From a virus, in IMG/VR virus record IMGVR_UViG_2162886007_000107, positions 1 through 64,000 of that record: a stretch of DNA of 64,000 nt. One strand, written 5' to 3'. The notes below the pieces were generated by a model that worked only from the letters and a program-made list of their open reading frames with translations, did not search any database and had not been told where the DNA came from. Both the position numbers and the translations under genes were made by a program. Positions 36,021 to 44,281 of this stretch are shown here, piece after piece (within the stretch, counting starts at the first letter, position 1; each line of letters starts with the position of its first letter).

Positions 36021-36043
36021 AGGGGAAGTGACACACTTCCCTT
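36021..36043 (+). terminator. Hairpin in the leader of the 146-aa gene
   Basis: AGGGGAAGT pairs with ACTTCCCTT (one G-U) around a 5-nt loop. It lies between the promoter-like element and the ATG at 36094, so it could be the terminator of the previous gene or an attenuator or leader structure. Confidence 0.45.
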
Positions 36044-36093
36044 TCTGGTCTCGAACAATTTTACCAAAACCTAGATAGAAGTGAGAACTAGCA

Positions 36094-36534
36094 ATGTCCT
36101 TGAATGAAGAATACGCAAAGCTGATGGGTAACGGTGTAACTGCTCTGGTGGAAAACCACACCTACGAGAAGACCACCAACCACGCAACTTTCGACGCTTC
36201 GAAGCTGGTACTCCCAGAAGGTATCACTGAAGACTCGGTGAAGAACGTTGTGAATTTCATCAACAACACCGGCGGTCAGGTGCGCAATGCAACTGCCGAA
36301 ATCGCTCGTCAGCAATTCGCTGACAACAAGAAACTCACCACCGTCGACGGTACTCTGTCCTGGGCTGGTGTGACCTGGAACTCGCAACACAACCTCAGCC
36401 AGAAGGCTGGCGAAGACACTCTGTACGGCCACTCGGTGACCACTACTGATTACGCGCATTCCTCTGACTTCTCTCAGTGGACTGCCGACCAGGACAAGGC
36501 CAACATCGAACTGGCAACCAAGCTGTTCAGTTAA
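36094..36534 (+). CDS. Unassigned small abundant-type protein (146 aa)
   Basis: No family was recognised. It is rich in Thr, Asn and Ala and is probably a compact soluble protein. Codon use is strongly C-biased, as in the 35252 gene. It is preceded by a promoter-like TATATCAC element and a hairpin leader, and followed after 12 bp by the next gene. Confidence 0.55.
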   Translation: MSLNEEYAKLMGNGVTALVENHTYEKTTNHATFDASKLVLPEGITEDSVKNVVNFINNTGGQVRNATAEIARQQFADNKKLTTVDGTLSWAGVTWNSQHNLSQKAGEDTLYGHSVTTTDYAHSSDFSQWTADQDKANIELATKLFS

Positions 36535-36546
36535 TTCGGGGGTTAC

Positions 36547-36948
36547 ATGCCTTTACCTGCGATTATTAAAATCTTCGATAAAGGTGCTGTGACCTACGAA
36601 GATCCTTACACCAGGAAGCCAGGAGTTTCAATCGAACTCAATCGCTTCTTCAAGGACGAGACTCAAACTGTTGCGGATTGTCTCCGTGAAGTAAAGGTCG
36701 CTCTGGAAGAAGTCGATACCTGGCCAGAAGGACAAAAGTCTCCTTCTGAACTGGTCGATGAAGTTGCCGCTCATCTGGAACGTGAAGCACTGTATCTCAA
36801 CATCTTCCGGGATGCTGAAGAATATCATCTGCTCATTGCTCCGGTATCGGAAGGTAATCTGCAATGGTTCCCTGATCGTGCAATCGGTGAAACCTACGTA
36901 ATGCCTCGGCAGAAGTGGTTCCTCCGGTTGGTCTTTACGAAAAAGTAA
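36547..36948 (+). CDS. Unassigned protein (133 aa)
   Basis: A GGGGGT ribosome site precedes the ATG. The protein is acidic in the middle (REVKVALEEVDTWPEGQ), soluble, and ends in a basic PRQKWFLRLVFTKK. No family was recognised. A hairpin terminator follows. Confidence 0.5.
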   Translation: MPLPAIIKIFDKGAVTYEDPYTRKPGVSIELNRFFKDETQTVADCLREVKVALEEVDTWPEGQKSPSELVDEVAAHLEREALYLNIFRDAEEYHLLIAPVSEGNLQWFPDRAIGETYVMPRQKWFLRLVFTKK

Positions 36949-36965
36949 CATTGTTCGCAGTGAGT

Positions 36966-36995
36966 CCTATCCCCGGGTTAACTCCTGGGGATAGG
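36966..36995 (+). terminator. Hairpin terminator
   Basis: CCTATCCCCGGG pairs with the TCCTGGGGATAGG arm (about 12 bp with one G-U) around a short loop, followed by a T-rich leader before the next gene. Confidence 0.75.
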
Positions 36996-37025
36996 GTTTA
37001 TACTGCATTTTTATTTGGGGGTTAT

Positions 37026-37253
37026 ATGTGGTGGATTGTTGCCGCAATTCTGTTGGTTATTTTCTGGGGTGTATTGTTTCGTGCATTCGCTCCTGCGATC
37101 AACATGATCTTGCATGCCCACGCTATCAGCTATAACAAAAAGCATCAGCTCGCCGCTAAGCTGGTGTCAAAAGGAATTGATGTTTGTTTCTATCTTTCCT
37201 GTATTTACGTCGTACTTGTAATTGTCGTGTGCCTTGTTAACTACTTTAAGTAA
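37026..37253 (+). CDS. Small two-pass membrane protein (75 aa)
   Basis: The ATG at 37026 is preceded by GGGGG at 37016-37020; a longer frame upstream would run through the terminator. The product has two hydrophobic segments (about 3-22, WWIVAAILLVIFWGVLF; about 52-72, FYLSCIYVVLVIVVCLV) joined by a basic loop. A host membrane role is likely. Holin-like topology is possible, but the endolysin is 5 kb away, so lysis is not shown. Confidence 0.6.
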   Translation: MWWIVAAILLVIFWGVLFRAFAPAINMILHAHAISYNKKHQLAAKLVSKGIDVCFYLSCIYVVLVIVVCLVNYFK

Positions 37254-37266
37254 TTGGAGCTAAACC

Positions 37267-38175
37267 ATGTCTTTTGATGAAAAGCAATATGAAATGATCT
37301 TCGGTCTGCACGAAGATGGTATCGTCGATACTTTCGGTGGTAAGACTTTTGACCTGACAGGCACTTATACCAGTGAAGCCAGAACACTGGATGCTTGCTT
37401 GATGGGTGTTTCTCGTCGTAATGCTTCTGCTGTTGAAGGCTTTGTTCCTCTGGTGACCTATGGTATCACCGTAAAGAAAGTGCCAGAGCAGCATAACCAC
37501 TATGCAAGTCTCATGGATATACGCGGCCAAAGTAATCTGCATGAACCCAGGATCGCTGTTTACAAACAGCGTAAAGTAGACAATAACCTGAAGGAATATT
37601 TCGTACTGTCCATTGGAGTAAGTGGCGAAGTATTTAAAGGTGACCTTATTTCTAACCTGGTTACGCGATTGGGTCTTATTAATCAAAACGTTATTGATCT
37701 AACCACTGTGTTGCAGAATGCTTCGTACCGCAATTACACCGACAAGATTAACAACATGGTCGTAGATCCGGAGCACTTCAATAACTCTATTTTGGTTGGT
37801 CTCTCTACCCCATTCACTTTCATACGCGACGGTGTGAAGAAACCTGGTTATTTTGGTCCTGCCCACATTGGTGCGGTATACGTTCTTCCAATCAGCCTTG
37901 AAAATGAAGTAAGTTACAACGATACCAATTGCGTACATATGGGTTGGTTTACTCTTGAGGAATTGCGTACCGTTGTTGCTGCACAAGAAGGAATGGCGGC
38001 GGTCGGTCAGCCAATTACTCCAGAAACATTTGGCTTTGCTAATCCGGGGTATCAACAACGGCTTGGGCAACTGGTCCTGGTTAATTTTGAACCATGGTCG
38101 GAGCGACTGATTATGGATTCAACGGATGAGTTTGAAAACTTGCTCCGGCACGCTCCTTCTTCAACCGACTTTTAA
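37267..38175 (+). CDS. Nudix-fold-like protein (302 aa)
   Basis: The C-terminal half has the strand pattern of phage MutT/Nudix-like proteins: HIGAVYVLPISLENEVSYND, then MGWFTLEELRTVV and FEPWSERLIMD near the end. The classical Nudix box (GX5EX7REUXEEXGU) is not found, so any hydrolase activity is doubtful. The N-terminal part has no recognised domain. It starts 13 nt after the small membrane protein, sharing its unit. Confidence 0.4.
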   Translation: MSFDEKQYEMIFGLHEDGIVDTFGGKTFDLTGTYTSEARTLDACLMGVSRRNASAVEGFVPLVTYGITVKKVPEQHNHYASLMDIRGQSNLHEPRIAVYKQRKVDNNLKEYFVLSIGVSGEVFKGDLISNLVTRLGLINQNVIDLTTVLQNASYRNYTDKINNMVVDPEHFNNSILVGLSTPFTFIRDGVKKPGYFGPAHIGAVYVLPISLENEVSYNDTNCVHMGWFTLEELRTVVAAQEGMAAVGQPITPETFGFANPGYQQRLGQLVLVNFEPWSERLIMDSTDEFENLLRHAPSSTDF

Positions 38176-38216
38176 ATAACGAGGACAAGGACGTCCACTT
38201 TACTAGAGTCTTCGTG

Positions 38217-38420
38217 ATGATTTATGAATTGCGATTAGCCTTGTGTGTTATATTCTTTACCTTAGTGTGTCTTTACGACAAGAAGATCGTGCTCGTACTA
38301 AGGAAAGCTATTCCTAGTCTTCTGTGGCGTAACGTTGCAAACATTGCACTCATGGTTGTGGCTATGCAGGTTGGTCTTTACGCTATTAATTTGATCGGGC
38401 TTATTTTGGGGGTTAAGTAA
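38217..38420 (+). CDS. Small two-pass membrane protein (67 aa)
   Basis: The ATG at 38217 follows a GTG; AGAG lies 9 nt upstream. Two hydrophobic segments (about 3-21 and 43-63) flank a basic loop (DKKIVLVLRKAIP). It overlaps the PP-loop gene start by one base. It is the second small membrane protein within 1.2 kb and could have a related function to the one at 37026, but no similarity is evident. Confidence 0.5.
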   Translation: MIYELRLALCVIFFTLVCLYDKKIVLVLRKAIPSLLWRNVANIALMVVAMQVGLYAINLIGLILGVK

Positions 38421-39445
38421 TGTCGACTGTTAACTTGGCTTTTTCAGCCGGGATTGAATCCACCTATCTGCTGCAAAAATTGTTATCTGATAACAATCGT
38501 GTACACATTGTGTTTGCTAACCTTTGTGGTGGTGCACAGGGTTATGCCGGTGAGATGTTGCGGGCCAAACAGATCCTCGACTATTTTCGGAAGAAGATCG
38601 ATGAGCCAGACAGCCCTTACACCAGAAGTCGCCTAGGGGAGGTCTTCTGGCATATTGGTGAACCTTATCTCAATGGGGTTTCTCGTTTCAAGTGTAGCAA
38701 TAATACTTGCAACGAAAACGCTACCACCAGTGTTACTCAGCAGTTTGCAATAACTGAAGTCATGATGAACTTCCGTAAGGAGCGCATCGCCAAACATTAT
38801 CCGACTACTGTTCTGGGGTGGATTAAAGAAGACGCTACCGAGTACAGTCTCAATGAATACGACTTCACCGAAGCTGAATATCAAGAGCTGTTGAATCTTC
38901 CAGTGCGGTTAGGTCGACTTACTAATTCTGATCTCATCGCCAAACCTTTCCGGGCACCTTTGTGGGAAATGCGTAAGGCCGACATCTGGAGAGATTTGGA
39001 TACGGACCTTAAGCAGTTGGTGCTGCCGAATGGTAAAGGCGAGTTGTATGACGACCATTTTCTCCACAACATCTCCACTGCCAAACGTTTGGAACTTGAG
39101 CATCATCGACTTCCGTTTAACGAAACTTACAAGATCCCAGTTCCCGACGATGGTTTTGGTTTCTTTGTTCGTCTGTTGTTAGACGCAATTCATCCTAGTG
39201 AGTTTGGATTGCCTAATGAAGCAAGTGGGCTTGTAAATACTTGCCGGACCACCTTTATCCAGAAACTTGGAAACATGGTTGAAGACGAAAGGGTCAAAGG
39301 TCTGAAGAAAAGCTTTGAGAATCACATGAAGACGGTCTACGAATATGCCACTAAATTTGTCTGGCCTGTTCCTGTTCCAACGATCGAAGTATTTGCTGAT
39401 GTGGGCGAAGGTGCTGAACGAGTTGAATTAATAGGGAATCAGTAA
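38420..39445 (+). CDS. PP-loop (QueC-like) ATPase family protein
   Basis: The 341-aa protein begins with the pyrophosphate-binding loop, here LAFSAGIESTYLL (residues 6-18), a variant of SGGxDS with Ala and Glu replacing Gly and Asp. A strand-helix arrangement and the APLWEMRKADIWRDL segment (about 175-190) fit the PLxxxxKxEIxxL pattern of 7-cyano-7-deazaguanine synthase. QueC makes preQ0, which some phages put into DNA to resist restriction. The usual QueC zinc-binding Cys cluster is not clear. It is coupled by a one-base overlap to the small membrane gene and lies 37 bp before thymidylate kinase, so it sits in a nucleotide-metabolism segment. Confidence 0.5.
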   Translation: MSTVNLAFSAGIESTYLLQKLLSDNNRVHIVFANLCGGAQGYAGEMLRAKQILDYFRKKIDEPDSPYTRSRLGEVFWHIGEPYLNGVSRFKCSNNTCNENATTSVTQQFAITEVMMNFRKERIAKHYPTTVLGWIKEDATEYSLNEYDFTEAEYQELLNLPVRLGRLTNSDLIAKPFRAPLWEMRKADIWRDLDTDLKQLVLPNGKGELYDDHFLHNISTAKRLELEHHRLPFNETYKIPVPDDGFGFFVRLLLDAIHPSEFGLPNEASGLVNTCRTTFIQKLGNMVEDERVKGLKKSFENHMKTVYEYATKFVWPVPVPTIEVFADVGEGAERVELIGNQ

Positions 39446-39482
39446 TCGTATTGTTCAGTTCTCACATTCAAGCAGGTGCAAG

Positions 39483-40169
39483 ATGAGCAAGGGCTTCTTT
39501 CTCGTAGTAGGTGGCATTGGTGGTAGTGGCAAGACCGGTCTCTGTAAAAAGATCGCTGGGTTTTTTGAAGAGGCTGGTTTCTCTTATATTCAGACGTTTG
39601 AGCCTGGTGGTACTCCTGCTGCTAACTACTTGCGGACACTATGTCGTCAAGGGTTGCCAGATTGCGAGCCACTTACTCCAATGGCTGAAGCTATGCTGTT
39701 CAATGCTGCTCGTGCCCAACACGTTGAGACGGTGATTCGTCCTGCACTTGCTGAAGGCAAGGTGGTTATCTGTGATCGTTATGCAGAGACCACCTATGCT
39801 TACCAGGGTGCCGCTCGTGGCGCAAATATCTTCAATCTGCAACAAGTGCATCATTACGGTATTGGCTTGGATCCTGATCTGACCATTATCCTGGATGGTG
39901 ATGCTGAAGTGTTCATGAGTCGCGTCAGTGATCAAGAGAAACTCACTGACAAGTTCGATGCGATGGCTTTGGCTACTCAAGAGCGCATGCAAGAATATCT
40001 GGCTCATTTGGTTGAACGAGATAACACCGGCAAGTTTGTTGATGTAGAGGCAGACGGTACTCGCGAACAACTGTGGGAGCAAGTCCTCCCTCATTTGGAA
40101 AAGATCAAGAAGCATCTGTTCCTCAACACCATTCCAAATAATAAATTGGAAGTGGGCATTAAAGATTAA
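39483..40169 (+). CDS. tmk: Thymidylate kinase
   Basis: The 228-aa protein converts dTMP to dTDP with ATP. The N-terminal P-loop reads GIGGSGKTG (residues 11-19). The EPGGTP motif (about 41-46) and the DRYAETTYAYQG segment (about 98-109) are the substrate-binding DR(Y/F) motif of TMP kinases. A lid-region basic patch is less clear. The length fits the family (about 200-230 aa). It would supply dTTP for replication, along with the QueC-like gene just upstream. A hairpin and T-run terminator follow. Confidence 0.88.
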   Translation: MSKGFFLVVGGIGGSGKTGLCKKIAGFFEEAGFSYIQTFEPGGTPAANYLRTLCRQGLPDCEPLTPMAEAMLFNAARAQHVETVIRPALAEGKVVICDRYAETTYAYQGAARGANIFNLQQVHHYGIGLDPDLTIILDGDAEVFMSRVSDQEKLTDKFDAMALATQERMQEYLAHLVERDNTGKFVDVEADGTREQLWEQVLPHLEKIKKHLFLNTIPNNKLEVGIKD

Positions 40170-40178
40170 GTCATCCTG

Positions 40179-40230
40179 CCTCCTGCTCCTCACGGGGCAG
40201 GAGGTGGGTACTTTTCTTATTTAACTTTTG
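40179..40230 (+). terminator. Intrinsic terminator after thymidylate kinase
   Basis: CCTCCTGCTCC pairs with GGGGCAGGAGG (40194-40204, one G-U), followed by ACTTTTCTTATTTAACTTTTG. Confidence 0.8.
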
Positions 40231-40238
40231 TGTTGTTT

Positions 40239-40255
40239 CAGACCTATATTACTCG
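40239..40255 (+). promoter_or_regulatory. Putative early promoter (TATATTAC)
   Basis: CAGACCTATATTACTCGG with TATATTAC at 40245-40252, directly after the tmk terminator and 56 nt before the ATG at 40308. It is identical in its core to the copy at 12287. Confidence 0.6.
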
Positions 40256-40307
40256 GGTAACATGAATTAAACAAATCATTTTAACCGCCTTGTGCAAGGA
40301 GCAATTC

Positions 40308-40751
40308 ATGGTTCTCGCTGATCCTTCTGCTGAGTTACGCCAACGTTTTGAAACCGCCTTTGACAACATCAAAGTAACGGTGTCTTTTAATAAAGACTGG
40401 CGTGATGAACATGGTCGGCTCAGTGGAGCCGTCCAAACCGATCTCAAGATTGGGGAAGTTGTAAAGACCACCTGCCCTGATTCCGCTCGTCGGATCATCA
40501 TGGTCGGTACTCCAATGGATACCGTAGTGGTGTACGAACGTCACAGCCTGAATGAAGGGCGTACCTTCAAACTGGTTTACGACGCTAACCCAATCCTCGA
40601 TCGTTTGCTTGGGAGCAGTTTCCTGAGCATTGCCCAATTCAGTCTGGTCGTTACTGACTACGACGTAAAAGAAAACATGGGTACGTTCCTGGACAAGATG
40701 TATGTCAGCATGCGTAATCATGCTCAACCTTCTGTAAAGAAAGTAGGCTAA
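40308..40751 (+). CDS. Unassigned protein (147 aa), early-promoter unit
   Basis: The ATG at 40308 has AAGGAG 8 nt upstream; a TTG earlier would ignore it. The protein is soluble, mixed alpha/beta, with a central strand region (RRIIMVGTPMDTVVVYERHS). No family was recognised. It starts an accessory block of four or five genes driven by a TATATTAC-type promoter, so it is likely early or middle in timing. Confidence 0.6.
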   Translation: MVLADPSAELRQRFETAFDNIKVTVSFNKDWRDEHGRLSGAVQTDLKIGEVVKTTCPDSARRIIMVGTPMDTVVVYERHSLNEGRTFKLVYDANPILDRLLGSSFLSIAQFSLVVTDYDVKENMGTFLDKMYVSMRNHAQPSVKKVG

Positions 40752-40760
40752 GAGGTAGTC

Positions 40761-41189
40761 ATGAAAAAGTTTGCAATCGTTGCACTGGTAATGGGGTTGT
40801 TCACTGGTTCTGCAATGGCTACTGAAGTCCAGAGCGTGATCTCGTGCAAAACAGGTGACGGAGTTAATCTCTCTGTTACCTGGGAACCAAAGTCCGGCAA
40901 TGTAGTTCTCAATCATGGGGACTACACCGCCACCCGCAATACCAATGACATGGGATGGAGCAAGATCATCCGTGTCGAAGTGGAAGACACCGAAGTCTAT
41001 CTGGACAAAGGTGATATCCACAACATCATCTCTGTTACCGATACTGGTAATATGAAGGTGGTGAGTCTTAAACAAAGCAAGGTCAGTAATCCAGACGACA
41101 TTCTGTCCATGGATGCATGCATTGCTGATATCCGACTGAACATCACCGACGCGTTCCTAGCAAACATGATTAACGTCGACGACGAGTAA
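40761..41189 (+). CDS. Sec-exported small protein (142 aa)
   Basis: The N-terminus has a clear signal peptide: KK, then a hydrophobic core (FAIVALVMGLFTGSA) and an AMA cleavage site after residue 20. The mature protein has Cys near residue 29 and near 117, which could form a disulphide in the periplasm. No family was recognised. Host-like secretion signals on a phage gene suggest action in the periplasm, for example at the envelope or against competing phages. That idea is inference. Confidence 0.65.
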   Translation: MKKFAIVALVMGLFTGSAMATEVQSVISCKTGDGVNLSVTWEPKSGNVVLNHGDYTATRNTNDMGWSKIIRVEVEDTEVYLDKGDIHNIISVTDTGNMKVVSLKQSKVSNPDDILSMDACIADIRLNITDAFLANMINVDDE

Positions 41190-41230
41190 GTCTTCCTTCT
41201 TTCAACACCACTGTTATTAAGGATCGTTCC

Positions 41231-42022
41231 ATGCCAATTCTTCCAAGCAAAGATATTCCGATGGGTGCTCAAGACCAACCTTTTGCTTACTGCAATCGTT
41301 GGAAAGTCAACCCTGACTGGCTGCATGAACTTGTACAACTCAACCCAAGCATCGGTCTTATGACCGCTCCTCTGGAACATCGGGTAGTGGTACAGGCCAT
41401 TACCATGGCTGCGCTGCAAATGGTCGGCCGGGACAAGCTGACCTCGGACATCTGCATCGTTGTGGACTGGGATGCTTTCCATTGCGCGGAATATCGCGGT
41501 GACGGCGTAAGCGGTCCAGGCGATCTGTACTTTGTCAGCAGCAACCCGCAGTTCAAACTGACTGAATGGGAAACTGAGCCTACCTTCGGTCATCACCATC
41601 AGGCAGGGTGGGGATATGGCGCCTGGGCAATCAGCAATGAGTGGTTGCGGTGGGCGCTCAAGAAACTGGCGATCGACAATCTTCGGGAGTCCCGTAACTC
41701 TCGTCTTCGCGTATCGAGTTTTGTTATCGACAAGGTTGCAAAACTTGCCGGACAAGATCCCAATACGGTCAGCGTAATCATCGACTGGGATCTATACGTC
41801 AACGAAGGTAGTCGATTCGACAGCGACATTCCTACAGTGATCTTCATGACCAGTGTGGAAATCGATCTTCGTCAAGTTGCCGAACCCCATGGTTCTGGTG
41901 AGCTGATGGAAAAAGCCGCGCAATCTTCCGTGATCTCTACTCAAGAAGGCGGAATCAACCACACCCAACTCCAGGGCGTGGAACTCAAGGGCTTGAAGAA
42001 CGATCCTTCTGGACTTCGGTAA
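41231..42022 (+). CDS. Unassigned protein with an internal repeat (263 aa)
   Basis: Two segments are alike: about residues 53-80 (MAALQMVGRDKLTSDICIVVDWDAF) and about 165-192 (DKVAKLAGQDPNTVSVIIDWDLY), each ending in an IxxDWD strand followed by a polar loop and another strand. This suggests a duplicated domain of about 100 residues. No family was recognised. Between the copies is a His-rich stretch (FGHHHQAGWGYG). It is soluble and preceded by an AAGGA ribosome site. Confidence 0.55.
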   Translation: MPILPSKDIPMGAQDQPFAYCNRWKVNPDWLHELVQLNPSIGLMTAPLEHRVVVQAITMAALQMVGRDKLTSDICIVVDWDAFHCAEYRGDGVSGPGDLYFVSSNPQFKLTEWETEPTFGHHHQAGWGYGAWAISNEWLRWALKKLAIDNLRESRNSRLRVSSFVIDKVAKLAGQDPNTVSVIIDWDLYVNEGSRFDSDIPTVIFMTSVEIDLRQVAEPHGSGELMEKAAQSSVISTQEGGINHTQLQGVELKGLKNDPSGLR

Positions 42023-42039
42023 GCAATCCTTAGAGAAAC

Positions 42040-42080
42040 CTACCGGCCCTTATGGGTCGGTAGTGTTCTTTTATTTTTTT
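42040..42080 (+). terminator. Intrinsic terminator with T-run
   Basis: CTACCGGCCC pairs with GGGTCGGTAG (one G-U) around a 4-nt loop, followed by TGTTCTTTTATTTTTTTG. Confidence 0.85.
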
Positions 42081-42109
42081 GTTTCCATTCTGTGTAGGAG
42101 GACGGAAAT

Positions 42110-42850
42110 ATGACTATGCGATTCACACTAGCAGACAGTAAGGAATACAAAAACTTTAACTCGATTCTTTCTTCTTTGGAAGGTCTTCTTCCATTGGACT
42201 TTGTAGTCGCCATTTACAACCATATGAAAACAAACCCTCAGGGATTTGATAATACTTGGTTGCAACGCGCTCTTGTAACAGCCTGTGAGGTTGCTGAGGC
42301 TCATGATCTTAACGACCATGGTCGTGGTATCCTTTTGGCTACCGTCTGTCTCATGGAGGCTGGCAGAGGCTTTAAGGGAGCATCCAGTAAAGAAGCAAGC
42401 GCGGCTTTTGCTCTCACCTTCATCAATCAAGTAGCACCCCGCTATTTTGAGGAAGAAGAGATCAAAGTTATATATAACTGTTGCCGTTACAACAGTGAAC
42501 GTTTTAAAAGAGGAGTCGACGGTGCTTTTGTCATCATGGCTGACTCTGTTCGAGTTCTTACCAACGTACGGTTCAACGATATGGACAATACGGTGGTTAA
42601 GTTCGTAAGGGATATTAAGAACACCGAGGTTTGTCAGATAGAATCTGCCTCTATTGACGAATGGCATAACACATTGGCTGTTGCCTTTGATAATGCGTAC
42701 GGTCACACCGGCACTGAATGGCGTCGGGTATCTCTTGCAGCACTAAAAGCGTTTGAGCCTTATGTCACGGCATTCAAACGTCAGGCGGCAAACAAGGTAG
42801 TAGTGAAAACTCTTGTTGGTCAAAATTATCCACAAATCTTTTGCAGGTAA
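42110..42850 (+). CDS. Degenerate HD-domain-like protein (246 aa)
   Basis: Residues about 50-150 follow the helix order of HD phosphohydrolases (a helix ending VAEAHDLNDHGRGILLATVCLMEAG, then the KEASAAFALTFI helix, then EEIKVIYNCCRYNSER, and a late ADSVRV). The HD pair expected after the second helix is ME, and the HE of the third helix is KE, so the metal site appears lost. A pseudo-enzyme or nucleotide-binding role is possible. A GGAGGA ribosome site precedes the start. The next gene starts 6 nt after the stop, so they are cotranscribed. Confidence 0.4.
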   Translation: MTMRFTLADSKEYKNFNSILSSLEGLLPLDFVVAIYNHMKTNPQGFDNTWLQRALVTACEVAEAHDLNDHGRGILLATVCLMEAGRGFKGASSKEASAAFALTFINQVAPRYFEEEEIKVIYNCCRYNSERFKRGVDGAFVIMADSVRVLTNVRFNDMDNTVVKFVRDIKNTEVCQIESASIDEWHNTLAVAFDNAYGHTGTEWRRVSLAALKAFEPYVTAFKRQAANKVVVKTLVGQNYPQIFCR

Positions 42851-42855
42851 GGACT

Positions 42856-43281
42856 ATGCCAGAAGCTGTATTGAACGGCGCTGTTACTATTATCTGGGCG
42901 CTTGTCATGCTCTACTTGGTAATACGGTTCATGGAATCCAGAGCCTTCGAGTACAGCCTAAGACACACAGAGACCGGGTTGGTCTTTGAGTATCGACTGG
43001 GAGTCTACAGCGGACGCATCACCATGGTGCGAGACAGTAATGCTGTAATCCCCACCATCCAGCAAGTCATGGGTGGTTGGAAGCTGAAGTTCCCCACGGA
43101 CTACAGTTTCAAGGAAATGTGTCTATTCGCCCAGGGACATATCAAACGAGGCATGGAGTCAGCTTCACATTCCAAGGATCTGTTGATCTTCGACGAGGTT
43201 GTCAATAAGCACAATGACGCTTTAGTCTCGATCAATGGCAGAGTTTATTGTTACGATAACTCTGATCACAAACCTTACTGA
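42856..43281 (+). CDS. Single-pass membrane protein (141 aa)
   Basis: The ATG at 42856 follows GGTAAGGA; a TTG five codons upstream is weaker. One hydrophobic segment (about 9-25, VTIIWALVMLYLVIRF) anchors a soluble C-terminal domain with several Cys and Tyr residues. No family was recognised. It ends close to a stem TCTGCA-TATG-TGCAGA (43285-43300) and the strong terminator that follows. Confidence 0.5.
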   Translation: MPEAVLNGAVTIIWALVMLYLVIRFMESRAFEYSLRHTETGLVFEYRLGVYSGRITMVRDSNAVIPTIQQVMGGWKLKFPTDYSFKEMCLFAQGHIKRGMESASHSKDLLIFDEVVNKHNDALVSINGRVYCYDNSDHKPY

Positions 43282-43306
43282 GAATCTGCATATGTGCAGA
43301 CATAAC

Positions 43307-43341
43307 CCTACCCCTACTCCCACTAAGGGAGTAGGGGTAGG
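43307..43341. terminator. Bidirectional hairpin terminator (15-bp stem)
   Basis: CCTACCCCTACTCCC and its exact complement around a 5-nt loop, between convergent genes ending at 43281 and 43367. A second small hairpin at 43285-43300 precedes it. Confidence 0.85.
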
Positions 43342-43366
43342 AATGTCTAACTTAACTACTTGGCTA

Positions 43367-44266
43367 TTAACCGAGGTAGCTTGGGTTATCCACGCGGACC
43401 GCTTGCTCAACCATGCGCTCGATGTTACCCGCTTGCGAGTTTTCAACGATAGCAGTACGCTGAGTGAAGCCGATCGGAGCAGTGGTTGCATCCGGGTTGT
43501 GAAGAGGCATCAGCTTCAACATCTGACGTGCAATCTCGATCACCGCATAGGTGTCGAATTCGATAACGCCAGTGAACTCCATGGCGATGTCACGGATGAC
43601 GTTATCTTCGTCTTTGTTGCGCTTCAGATCGATCTTCACGTTCTGAGTTGGCTGGCCACCAACCAGGATTGCGGCGTGCGCAATGTCCCGGAAGTTGCGA
43701 GTCGGCTCGAAGTAGATAGCCGAGTAACCAGTTTCGTCCAACATCATGTCACCCGGATCGTCCAGAATCACCATCTTGGCGTTCAGGATTTCGGCGTCCA
43801 TCACCAGCCACTGTTGCCATACCTTGAACATCTTGGTGAATGGTTCACCTTCAACGTCATAACCGGTGTGGGTCACAGCACCGAGGGTACGCTGAGCGCC
43901 CACGGCGATGGCCATCCGGTGACCAGTCCAACGCATGTCTGCGAAGTTGATCACGGTTTGATCGGAGAGACCCTCGAAGATCCGCGTACGGTTTTCGAGG
44001 AACGATTTGCACAGGGAGTGCAGCTGGTCACCAGCAGGCAGGCGCGAGAACCCAGCAGGGGTGCTGAGCACGATACACCATGCTTGTTGGGAGACGTGTG
44101 GCTGAGTGGAGACGTAATCGAATACGTTACCAGCCCAGCCGTACTGACCGCCCCGTACGGGGTTGATAACCGGACGGTTACCAATGTCCATTGCCTGGAC
44201 AAATGGGTCGCTCTGTGGGAGCAACGTTTCACTGTCGCGATGCGGCAGGTTAGTATCAGAAGCCAT
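43367..44266 (-). CDS. Tail tube protein (phiKZ gp30-like)
   Basis: The 299-aa protein lies directly downstream of the sheath gene, the order seen in phiKZ (gp29 sheath, gp30 tube). It has the expected size and a beta-rich middle, with heavily optimised codons. Residues 20-34 (DPFVQAMDIGNRPVI) are nearly repeated in the unassigned 532-aa protein at 1.0-2.6 kb. It would stack as rings to form the channel through which DNA leaves the head. The identification rests on synteny with the sheath gene and on size. Confidence 0.75.
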   Translation of the reverse strand: MASDTNLPHRDSETLLPQSDPFVQAMDIGNRPVINPVRGGQYGWAGNVFDYVSTQPHVSQQAWCIVLSTPAGFSRLPAGDQLHSLCKSFLENRTRIFEGLSDQTVINFADMRWTGHRMAIAVGAQRTLGAVTHTGYDVEGEPFTKMFKVWQQWLVMDAEILNAKMVILDDPGDMMLDETGYSAIYFEPTRNFRDIAHAAILVGGQPTQNVKIDLKRNKDEDNVIRDIAMEFTGVIEFDTYAVIEIARQMLKLMPLHNPDATTAPIGFTQRTAIVENSQAGNIERMVEQAVRVDNPSYLG

Positions 44267-44281
44267 GACTTCCTATCTCCC

